Shown here one piece after another: positions 24,793 through 32,204 of a stretch of DNA of 55,204 nt (its first letter is position 1; every line of letters begins with the position of its first letter). The notes under the pieces are model-generated. The model ran no database searches. It saw only the letters and a program-made list of their open reading frames with translations, and was not told where the DNA came from. The DNA comes from a virus. The position numbers and the translations under genes were made by a program. The stretch covers positions 1 to 55,204 of IMG/VR virus record IMGVR_UViG_3300009529_000010; one strand, 5' to 3'.

Positions 24793-25800
24793 CTACCGCT
24801 TCGTCGCCCTCTCCATGTAATCCAATGCCCGGTCTTTTACCTTGCCCGGAATCCCGTCAAGATTCTCGATCGTCTGCTCCAATGTCGAGGAAACCGTCCC
24901 CTCCAGGGACTTGGCCACCTCATCAACAAAGGCATCCATAGTCATGGATCGGGATTCTTCACGGACCCGTTTCTCCATATCGAAGACTTCCGACGAGGGG
25001 CGCACCTTGAGACGCTGAACTTCGATCTTGGGTTGCGACTTGCCTTCGAAGGTCAGGATTGCCACCCCAGGCTTTCGGTCAACGTTGTCTTGACTCAACG
25101 ATCCTCGGGTAAGCGACCCGATGTTCACCACCCACTTACCCGGGGCGATTTCGGTAACTCCCTGGTCCTTATGCCAGTGGCCAAAAAGCCAAACCGAAAC
25201 CTCCGGGTTCAAATCTACCAGGTCCGAATACTTGATGATGTCTTCACCGGCGAACATGGAGCCCCCATGTGGAGAAGCCAGAACATGTGCCATGACGACC
25301 AAATGGTCCGCCTCCCCCTTCTCGATATCTCGAAAATGGTCCAGATCATATCTCGGCCCGTGGTAGGGGATCCCAGCGACTTTCACCCTACAGGTGCTGT
25401 CTGAGAACTCCTGCTCATACCGTTGCGTTACCTGCCCCTCTTCGCGCACGGTGTAGCAACGACGAAAAACACCGCTCTCGAATAAGGTCCCAAGAGGGCT
25501 TTCGGGGAGGGCTGAAATTTGACTGTGTCGGCAGTCATGATTGCCCACGTTAGCAAAAACGGGACAAGGGTAGGCGGCATGAACCCCTACAATCCGCTGA
25601 ACCAGGCTGTGCGTTGTTCTTGAGGGAGTCTTGGGGTTGAAGAAGTCCCCGCCGTCGAGAACAGCAGTTGCGCCTACCTGCTCGGCGATCTGACCTACCT
25701 GGGTGAGTTTGTCCATCACCGTTGTAGCCCAATCGTCCGTGCGACTCGCCGGAGACTGATCGGCACAATGAACGTCTGTTCGCCAAACAAAACGAATCAC
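24793..25800 (-). CDS. sbcD: SbcD/Mre11-like metallophosphoesterase
   Basis: A protein of 335 residues starting at GTG. All five phosphoesterase motifs are present: RTDVHCAD (Asp9, His11), LDGGDFF (Asp52), GNHD (Asn87-His88-Asp89), VVMAHVLASPHGG (His172) and GHWH (His208, His210). These bind two metal ions in SbcD and Mre11, which cut hairpins and trim ends with an SbcC/Rad50 partner. The C-terminal helical part (FDMEKRVREESRSMTMDAFV) resembles the region that docks on the Rad50 coiled coil. The start overlaps the nucleotidyltransferase stop by 4 nt. Confidence 0.93.
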   Translation of the reverse strand: MIRFVWRTDVHCADQSPASRTDDWATTVMDKLTQVGQIAEQVGATAVLDGGDFFNPKTPSRTTHSLVQRIVGVHAAYPCPVFANVGNHDCRHSQISALPESPLGTLFESGVFRRCYTVREEGQVTQRYEQEFSDSTCRVKVAGIPYHGPRYDLDHFRDIEKGEADHLVVMAHVLASPHGGSMFAGEDIIKYSDLVDLNPEVSVWLFGHWHKDQGVTEIAPGKWVVNIGSLTRGSLSQDNVDRKPGVAILTFEGKSQPKIEVQRLKVRPSSEVFDMEKRVREESRSMTMDAFVDEVAKSLEGTVSSTLEQTIENLDGIPGKVKDRALDYMERATKR

Positions 25801-26996
25801 GAAGACACCCCCATATCCAGCATCTGCCGGTACAGATTGTCGATCGCTTCCATGTTTGGTGCCCGTGGGAGCGTCGAGTGTTTCGCAGCTTCCTCCACCT
25901 CCCTTTCGATACTCTCTGCCTGTTCGATCAGCTCGTCATACGACAGCTCTCCTCGACGAATCGACAAAAGCTCTTTAGCGTCTGGACGGCGAACCTGGAC
26001 CTCACCGTCTCGAAGGATTTCGAGCCCCATCCGCATCAGTCGGATAAGGTGGGACCCGTGCTTGCAATCGAAACCAAACTTGGCTTCCAATTCAGCCCGT
26101 GCAGGATTCCGATCCTGTTTCCATTTCTGGAACTGTTGCCACCCCTTGCGAGCCATCCGATAGGAGCGTTCGGCCTTGATCACGGAGAGGGTCTCTGCGG
26201 GGACCCCAATGGATACAGCCGCCTGATGATACATTTGATCCTCGTAGTCATCCGATTGGGTCTTCAGGAGAGACCCATAAAAGTCCCGCACCCGTTCTCG
26301 GAACACGTCTTGAGACGCCCCCGTGATCTCGATATCATCCTCCATCTCCCACTCACGCAAAACCTTCTTGACCGCCTCATCTACGGTGTTTCGGATGTCT
26401 GCCGGTAACACGCTTTCCTCGGGAAGCCCAAAATCTGCCCGCATGGGTTCTTTTTGCGGAGGGTGTAGAAGCCATTCCCGATGGCCTTTGATCCTTCGAA
26501 GCTGCGAATGCGCGTACCCCAGGAAGGTATGCTTGCACTTTTTTGAGAGGAACAGATCCCTTTGTTCCCGAGCCAGCTCCCAAACAGGGGTTCGGAACAG
26601 AACATCTCGCTCCGCCACGAAAAGCAACTCCAGGATGTTCGGGTTCGCATTCGCGGCTAACTTGAGGAACTTCTGGAGTCCGAAAACTACCAGATCGATG
26701 TTCTGGTGCTTCATGTACGACAAAGACGCCGTATCATGAACCGCGAGACGGTTCAGGGCCTGAACAGAGTTCGGGCCCCATGATGCCTCTTGCGTGGCGG
26801 CCGTGTACTGCTCAAAGGTCTTGAAGACAGAATCTCGTATCTCACGTGGGGGGATGCACACTCCCCGAATATCCACGTCAGAATCAGGACCCGCCATGCC
26901 GTAAGCGTGGGAACCGCTAAGCGTCAAAAAGACCGTAGAAGGGTCGAGGTTAAAGTGCATGGGTCTTATACTCTCAAGGCGCAGGGGTCGTGCCAC
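25797..26996 (-). CDS. nucleotidyltransferase, RlaP-like family
   Basis: A 399-residue protein. LTLSGSHAYGMAGPDSDVDI followed by RGVCIPP is the polymerase-beta-type active-site motif in the form GSxAYG...DSDxDxRGV, typical of the predicted nucleotidyltransferases of the RNA-repair-associated RlaP type (PF10127 to my knowledge). The NIDLVVFGLQKFLKLAANAN segment and a C-terminal helical region complete the family's layout. Members are thought to transfer nucleotides to RNA or other substrates, but no substrate is proven. It starts at GTG with AGGAGG 6 nt upstream and lies inside the Rad50-SbcD operon, where its purpose is unclear. Confidence 0.85.
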   Translation of the reverse strand: MARPLRLESIRPMHFNLDPSTVFLTLSGSHAYGMAGPDSDVDIRGVCIPPREIRDSVFKTFEQYTAATQEASWGPNSVQALNRLAVHDTASLSYMKHQNIDLVVFGLQKFLKLAANANPNILELLFVAERDVLFRTPVWELAREQRDLFLSKKCKHTFLGYAHSQLRRIKGHREWLLHPPQKEPMRADFGLPEESVLPADIRNTVDEAVKKVLREWEMEDDIEITGASQDVFRERVRDFYGSLLKTQSDDYEDQMYHQAAVSIGVPAETLSVIKAERSYRMARKGWQQFQKWKQDRNPARAELEAKFGFDCKHGSHLIRLMRMGLEILRDGEVQVRRPDAKELLSIRRGELSYDELIEQAESIEREVEEAAKHSTLPRAPNMEAIDNLYRQMLDMGVSS

Positions 26997-27011
26997 GGAG
27001 AACCTCCTGGC

Positions 27012-28094
27012 TCACACACTCTTACCGCACGCGGGGCATTCCTCCATGCCCCCGAGTAGCTCATGGACTAGATCGTGGGCCTTCCGGTGCTGGTCGGCAG
27101 CGTCAGTTACTTGACGGTCAAGGTCGTTGCACGTCTTTTGAGCGGCGAGCAAGCGACGCTTGATCCCTCGAACCTCCGCCATCACGGCTCGGATTTTCTC
27201 TAGCTTGGAGACCTGGGCCTCCTCGAACGAAATCTGGTCAAGATCAGACTTCAACTTCTCGGCCGAAGTCAGGTCTCTCTGTGCCGCAAGCAACCGACCT
27301 TTGATCCTCTGGGTTGCCTCCCGATTGGTCTTGAGCGTCCGAAGTCGTTCAATGTGGTCATCCGGAGAAACCGACAGCTTTTCAACGCCAGAAAGTGACT
27401 CCACTGCCGCAGTAGCATCAGCCCACTGCGCCCTCAAGGTTTCAAGTAGGGCATGGGCGTCCCTCATCTTGACGGCCTTCGTTCGCCGTGCGGCCATTTG
27501 TTCGACGATGTCGACCACATCCTCCAGCCCCTGATAGTGGGCCAGTTTGTTCGCCAGGTCCTCGGCGTCCGACCTTCTCACTCGAAGGTCGGCTCGCGCC
27601 TTCTTTCGGTCCGACTCGCAAAACTTCAGAGCACGATTGAGCTGGTTAACACGCTCAACGTCTGCGACGGCCTCCGCCAAAACAGACCCAGGCTTATCCA
27701 GCAAGAAGTTCACCCCTCGGATTTGAGGGGCGATCTGAGGCCAATATTTATCATCATTCAGCGTGACTGCCGTAACACCAAATGCAGCAACCTCGGGAGC
27801 TACTCCGTGCCCTACGTTATCGAACACCTTCCCGTTGACGACATATCGATTGACCTTGGAACCCTTTTCCCATGTCAATGTCTGCCCGTCATCGAAGGTC
27901 AAATCTACAGTGCAGTGCTTTGCCCCATGCCGGACAAAGTTGGTCCCGGTTCGATTCGTAAAAACGCCCTGAATTGCACGAAACAACGCGGACTTCCCCG
28001 CGTTGTTCGTGCCTGTCACGACGGTAAACCCGTCAATAGTAAGGGTTACGTCCTCTAGGGACTGGAAGTTCCTTACTCGGACTTGGAGCGCCAT
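27012..28094 (-). CDS. N-terminal half of a split Rad50/SbcC-like ATPase ending at the zinc hook
   Basis: 360 residues. MALQVRVRNFQSLEDVTLTI opens the ATPase head, followed by Walker A VVTGTNNAGKSALFRAI (Lys near residue 35). The Q-loop region follows, and from about residue 150 onward a long coiled coil with several heptad runs. The protein stops right after EECPACGKSV, where CPAC (Cys353, Cys356) is a zinc-hook motif as found at the tip of the Rad50 coiled coil. Walker B and the H-loop are missing; they are in the gene at 21.8-22.4 kb. A break exactly at the hook makes this look like a genuine fission, not random decay. Confidence 0.9.
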   Translation of the reverse strand: MALQVRVRNFQSLEDVTLTIDGFTVVTGTNNAGKSALFRAIQGVFTNRTGTNFVRHGAKHCTVDLTFDDGQTLTWEKGSKVNRYVVNGKVFDNVGHGVAPEVAAFGVTAVTLNDDKYWPQIAPQIRGVNFLLDKPGSVLAEAVADVERVNQLNRALKFCESDRKKARADLRVRRSDAEDLANKLAHYQGLEDVVDIVEQMAARRTKAVKMRDAHALLETLRAQWADATAAVESLSGVEKLSVSPDDHIERLRTLKTNREATQRIKGRLLAAQRDLTSAEKLKSDLDQISFEEAQVSKLEKIRAVMAEVRGIKRRLLAAQKTCNDLDRQVTDAADQHRKAHDLVHELLGGMEECPACGKSV

Positions 28095-28099
28095 GCTCC

Positions 28100-29320
28100 T
28101 TATACGCCTTCGATGATCGCCTGGATATCAGCGTCCAGATCGGCATCCTCAAGGTCCCCCTCAGCGTCGGAGTAGTCATCGTCGTCATCCCCCGCATCGT
28201 CGCTCTTGGACGCCATGTGAGGCTTGATCTGGTCATGGAGCATCCGAACCAACGACGGGTCCTTTGCAAGCAAGGTTCTGAGCTTTTCTGTACCTTGAAG
28301 CCGCACCTGCTCCCCATCCGGGCGACTCCATTCCAACCATGATCCCGCCTTCTTGATCAGGTTGTACGAGATGGCGATCTCCAGAATGGACCGGATATCG
28401 TCAATTCCCTCGCCAAACCGGATGTAGAACTTCTCCTCATTGCCCTGAGAGGGGGCTACTTTGCACTTGTCAAGCTTGGCCTTGACGATGATCCCAAACA
28501 CGGAATCCTCGGTCTTGTTTGAGATCGCGGAGTAGTCCGTTGTTTTCTCGGTCTTGATCTTCTGGAGCTTCATCCGGAGCGCAGAATAGAACTTCCACGC
28601 TTTACCGCCCTGGACCGTAAAGGTGTCCCCATACCCCATCGTGTTGATGGAGTCTCGAATCTGAGAGATTCCGATGATGGTGGAGTTGGTCTTCTGCGTC
28701 CGATTTCGCAACTTGGGGAGGAACTGAGACCAGGCAGCAGCGTTTGCACCCACCCGACCTTGATCCCCGGTCTCTTTGATCGATTTCTCAAAGTAAGCCT
28801 TGGGGACACCCGCACCAACCGAATCCAGTACAATCAGTGTGACTCCAGAGGAGGCCATGGTCCAAAGGATTGCCAACCCCTCCTCAAGGGTCTCCGGCTG
28901 TGCCAGCATGAACTTGCTTTGATCCTCAACCGGGACTCCAAGGGTCTTGGCATAGCCCGGAACGATCTCGTTCTCCCAGTCGATATAACACACCGTCCCA
29001 CCATCACGGATCGTCTGTGCCGCAATTGTCAGAGCCAAGGTGGTCTTTCCGGACGACTCGTGACCGTAGAGGTTCATGATCCTCCCTCGGGGGATGCCCG
29101 GACACGGGGACACCCCAATGCTATTGGGCTTCCCTCCAATAAGATAGTCAATGACCATCGATCCGGAAGGAAGATGGGGGACAGACTCGGTCAGCGACTT
29201 GGAGTCTAGGTTTACAAGCCAATCGTCCTTCTTGAGGGACGCTTTGATTGCTGCCGCGGCGGCCATCAGGGGGTTGTTGGCATCTGCCTTGGCGGTCTTT
29301 TTTGTGGTCTTTTTAGCCAT
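28100..29320 (-). CDS. recA: RecA/UvsX-type recombinase
   Basis: A 406-residue protein. The core has GIPRGRIMNLYGHESSGKTT (Walker A), YIDWENEIVPGY (catalytic Glu region), LIVLDSVGAG (Walker B) and a DNA-binding loop followed by STIIGISQIRDSI. A phage-type insertion precedes the C-terminal domain. The last 45 residues are very acidic (DDAGDDDDDYSDAEGD), as in RecA tails that modulate DNA binding. It should pair homologous strands during recombination-dependent replication. The neighbours (RuvC-like, SSB-like, Rad50-like, SbcD-like) make a full repair set. The N-terminal Lys/Thr-rich tail is unusual but common in phage RecA. Confidence 0.95.
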   Translation of the reverse strand: MAKKTTKKTAKADANNPLMAAAAAIKASLKKDDWLVNLDSKSLTESVPHLPSGSMVIDYLIGGKPNSIGVSPCPGIPRGRIMNLYGHESSGKTTLALTIAAQTIRDGGTVCYIDWENEIVPGYAKTLGVPVEDQSKFMLAQPETLEEGLAILWTMASSGVTLIVLDSVGAGVPKAYFEKSIKETGDQGRVGANAAAWSQFLPKLRNRTQKTNSTIIGISQIRDSINTMGYGDTFTVQGGKAWKFYSALRMKLQKIKTEKTTDYSAISNKTEDSVFGIIVKAKLDKCKVAPSQGNEEKFYIRFGEGIDDIRSILEIAISYNLIKKAGSWLEWSRPDGEQVRLQGTEKLRTLLAKDPSLVRMLHDQIKPHMASKSDDAGDDDDDYSDAEGDLEDADLDADIQAIIEGV

Positions 29321-29972
29321 CGTCGTTTTCCTTCGAGAAGATGAAGAACTTTTCGTTCTCCTTGTGTATGATTCCTGTCTTCTTGGTTTGGCCGGCTTTC
29401 CGACCCCGCTTCCACGTCTTCACAAACGTGAAGGCCCTGCTCTCGTACTCACTCAAGGCTTCCTCTTCAAGGCGCCCATCGTAGAAGTCCCAGAACCTAC
29501 CGGCTGCTCGCGCTACATGGTATGCGTCAGCCTCGTTATGGTCCCAGCGTCCTTTACCCCCCGTGTCGTCTTTCGCTGCCTCGACCATATCGGGCTTCAT
29601 CATCTTCCACCCCTTGGGGCGTTGAAGGATGTCATTGGCGAACTTCTTGACTTGTGGGGGCAAGAAAAGGACCACGTCCTGTCTGCAAGACTTGATCGCA
29701 TCCAGACTGAAAAGATACAGCCCGTACATTCCCTCTGAATACGATTCCCCGAAGACCGGATGCTCAATACCCATCCGATCCGGTTCCAGACGTTGGATCA
29801 AAGCTTTAAGCGAGTCACGCAAATAGGTGTATCGATCAATCTCATACACGTAGTTTTTGCGTTTGGTTTGAAACCGGCCCCGCTCAATCACACGATCACG
29901 CCCTTCCGCTTCGGGGTCGTGTAAGGCCCAGCCGTAATTGCCAAGGGAGGGGTCTAGGCCAAGTATTCTCAT
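29313..29972 (-). CDS. RuvC-like Holliday-junction resolvase
   Basis: A 219-residue protein. The start MRILGLDPSLGNYGWAL carries the first catalytic Asp (Asp7) of the RNase H fold. MGIEHPVFGES gives the catalytic Glu70. WDHNEADAYHVARAA (residues 143-157) has the closing Asp149, with His145 and Glu147 nearby. This pattern is RuvC-like, and phage members such as the recombination resolvases are about this size. The C-terminus is a Lys-rich tail that could bind DNA. It overlaps the recA gene by 8 nt. Confidence 0.88.
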   Translation of the reverse strand: MRILGLDPSLGNYGWALHDPEAEGRDRVIERGRFQTKRKNYVYEIDRYTYLRDSLKALIQRLEPDRMGIEHPVFGESYSEGMYGLYLFSLDAIKSCRQDVVLFLPPQVKKFANDILQRPKGWKMMKPDMVEAAKDDTGGKGRWDHNEADAYHVARAAGRFWDFYDGRLEEEALSEYESRAFTFVKTWKRGRKAGQTKKTGIIHKENEKFFIFSKENDDG

Positions 29973-30008
29973 ACGCCTAGGCCCCTCCCTTCACAGCACA
30001 ACCGAGTT

Positions 30009-30803
30009 TCAGTCGTCGAGCATGTCTCCGAGCAAGTTGCCCACATCTGCGCCGTCAACAGAGGATCCGCCTCCGAAGTCTACCGTGGTAGAAGAACCCC
30101 CCACACCCAACGCCTCGCGCAAGGTATCAGGAGTGTACCGGCGCCCCAGCTCCGTCTCCAGGTTGGGGAGAAGATCTCGGGTCGAGTCTACAACAAACTT
30201 GGCGATCTTTGCCGCATCCTCGTTGTCACTTGCCTTGGTAAGCATCTGCTTGAAGATGCTTCCCTGAGCGGGAAAGAACTGAAACGACTGGAAATCTTCG
30301 GGCTTCCCCTGCTCCAGCTCAATGTTCATGTCGTTCGAGTGAAGGGGGAATCCCTTCATATGGAACTTCTTCAGGGTGTTGTACTTGTCCATCCCGAAGA
30401 TCCAAGGGAGCACCTCCGGCTTCCGCTCGAACAGGCTCTTGGCCGTAGGCATCCCTGTGTCATGATCCAACGGCCATGATACAAGGGCCGTAGCCACGTA
30501 GGTGCCAATCTTCTTCCCCGGGGCGTACTTATTGCAAAGCTCCTCGATTTCCGGGGAGTCCACAATCACGTATCCGGCCTTGTCTACATAGACCCGCTTT
30601 GCAGACTTGAAGATGGGGGTTAGCAAATGCGACTCCACGCCTTGGGTCTCGGGATCAAGGTTCTTCGCGGTGAACTCACCGGATTCGATCCCCTTGAACC
30701 AAGTCAAGCCGATGCGGTAAGACTTGCCCTTTTGTGCCTTGAACTTCTTGGCGCGCCCCCGAAGGTGGTCATCGCCTACACCAAAACCGAATTCATCACT
30801 CAT
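30009..30803 (-). CDS. single-stranded DNA-binding-like protein
   Basis: A 264-residue protein with a basic beginning (HLRGRAKKFKAQKGKSYRIG), beta-rich middle and a Gly/Ser linker leading to a very acidic end, GGSSVDGADVGNLLGDMLDD. An acidic hydrophobic tip after a flexible linker is the hallmark of SSB proteins such as those of phages T4 and T7, which recruit partners through it. Residues 80-150 could form the OB fold. The gene has AGGAGA 9 nt before the ATG and a TATAAG box within the 70-nt gap upstream, so it may have its own promoter. The family call is moderate because SSB sequences diverge. Confidence 0.6.
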   Translation of the reverse strand: MSDEFGFGVGDDHLRGRAKKFKAQKGKSYRIGLTWFKGIESGEFTAKNLDPETQGVESHLLTPIFKSAKRVYVDKAGYVIVDSPEIEELCNKYAPGKKIGTYVATALVSWPLDHDTGMPTAKSLFERKPEVLPWIFGMDKYNTLKKFHMKGFPLHSNDMNIELEQGKPEDFQSFQFFPAQGSIFKQMLTKASDNEDAAKIAKFVVDSTRDLLPNLETELGRRYTPDTLREALGVGGSSTTVDFGGGSSVDGADVGNLLGDMLDD

Positions 30804-30873
30804 TGTTTGTTTTCTCCTAGTTGAAGGCTAGCCACTGCGGCGAGCCAATCCTTATACCCCACACTGACGAGAA

Positions 30874-31755
30874 TTAATCCACAAGTGCATCAATTAATCC
30901 CTCGATGCCCACATCTTGCGGAATCGAGCTTTTTTTCTGGGCGGGCTCCAGATTTGATAGAAAGCTGTCGGCATCCTCCTGCGATGCCTCACTCTCAGGC
31001 TGTGAGCCTTTGACCCCTTCTGAGGGGATGAAAGAGTCCAGATCAAAGGCCGTATCCTCTACGGGAGGACTTACAGGCTCCTTGGTAGAGGTCTCAACTG
31101 TTTCCTCTACGAGAGGCTCTGACACCTCCTTGTTTGATCCCTGGGGGGGATCAAGGGCATCATCCTCCTCGGAATCGGTGAATCCAGAATCTGAGTCCAG
31201 GTTAGAGAGCATCGTGTCGATGTCCGAGACAGACCCCACATAGGAAGGCGCTGCCTTGGTGCCCCATCGAGCACCCATCGACAAGTCATGGTCAATGAGC
31301 TTCATCTGGTCTCGCATCCGACCTTGCTTATCTTTCAAGTCCGTGCGTTTGGCCTTGATCACCACCATCAACTGCTCCAGATCGTAAACCCGAGACTCCA
31401 AGAGCCGTATCTTTTCTAGGTACTTCCGAAGCTTGGTATCCGCTTTGCCCTCACGCTCTTTCTGAGAGCGTTCAGATCGAACTTCCATGTCGTTGAACAG
31501 AAGGTGGTTCTTCTCCAGTTCGTAGAGAGCCGTGTTCTCATTTAGCTCCCGTTTGTACACATGAAGGTCCTGGCTCACCTGAAGGAAAATCTGTTCCACA
31601 CGGTCAAGCTGGGATCGAACCTTAGCAATGTGGGCGTTCATACGCCGAGGGCCAAACTCGATTGGGTTGGAGTCGAGCTTGATCTGCATGCCCTTAAGCT
31701 CCTCATAGACAGAGGCGACTCGGGCAGCATCTACAACAGGAAGATCGTCACTCAT
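30874..31755 (-). CDS. coiled-coil protein with acidic low-complexity tail
   Basis: About 293 residues from the ATG at 31755, which overlaps the upstream stop (ATGAGTGA). Residues 30-175 are a long coiled coil (IAKVRSQLDRVEQIFLQVSQ, NTALYELEKNHLLFNDMEVR, LRKYLEKIRLLESRVYDLEQ). The last 120 residues are Ser/Glu/Asp-rich and disordered in look, ending in GIEGLIDALVD, which resembles a short partner-binding peptide like an SSB tail. Function unknown; a recombination or scaffold role fits the neighbours. Confidence 0.75.
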   Translation of the reverse strand: MSDDLPVVDAARVASVYEELKGMQIKLDSNPIEFGPRRMNAHIAKVRSQLDRVEQIFLQVSQDLHVYKRELNENTALYELEKNHLLFNDMEVRSERSQKEREGKADTKLRKYLEKIRLLESRVYDLEQLMVVIKAKRTDLKDKQGRMRDQMKLIDHDLSMGARWGTKAAPSYVGSVSDIDTMLSNLDSDSGFTDSEEDDALDPPQGSNKEVSEPLVEETVETSTKEPVSPPVEDTAFDLDSFIPSEGVKGSQPESEASQEDADSFLSNLEPAQKKSSIPQDVGIEGLIDALVD

Positions 31756-32155
31756 CTGCGGCAACCCTCTTTGCAGAATCTTCAATCAGGCGTGAGAACC
31801 GCGCCTTCACAGCGTCCCTCTGATCTTTGTAAAGGTCACTCCCGATAGTACCGTTGGCATAAGCCGCGTCTAACGCTACCATCGCAACTCGCAGGTTGAC
31901 CAAGTGCGCGGCCAAAATGGCCTCGTTCATGGTCATCCCCTGGTGAACAGCGGTCCTCTCCTCCTCTGGATCAGGGACAAGGTCTGCCCCGGGGCCCCCA
32001 CAATCGTCTTGAACGGACTCCCAACCTGCGGAGAACCCCGCAAAGGTGTCACCGCGCCCCCCCTTAACCGACCGTGTGCCAACCACCTTGGTCACTCGAA
32101 TCTTGGAGGTCACGTCAGAAACGATTTTACGAATGTTGTTTGGATCATCAGACAT
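31748..32155 (-). CDS. hypothetical protein, 135 aa
   Basis: Helical C-terminal half (MTMNEAILAAHLVNLRVAMV, ALDAAYANGTIGSDLYKDQR, AVKARFSRLIEDSAKRVAAD) after a Gly-rich, partly disordered start. No motif recognised. It lies between the helicase and the coiled-coil gene and is coupled to the latter. Confidence 0.65.
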   Translation of the reverse strand: MSDDPNNIRKIVSDVTSKIRVTKVVGTRSVKGGRGDTFAGFSAGWESVQDDCGGPGADLVPDPEEERTAVHQGMTMNEAILAAHLVNLRVAMVALDAAYANGTIGSDLYKDQRDAVKARFSRLIEDSAKRVAADE

Positions 32156-32204
32156 GACTTATTTCCTGTGTGTCTTTAGCACCCGACAAGAGTGATACGC
32201 CAAA

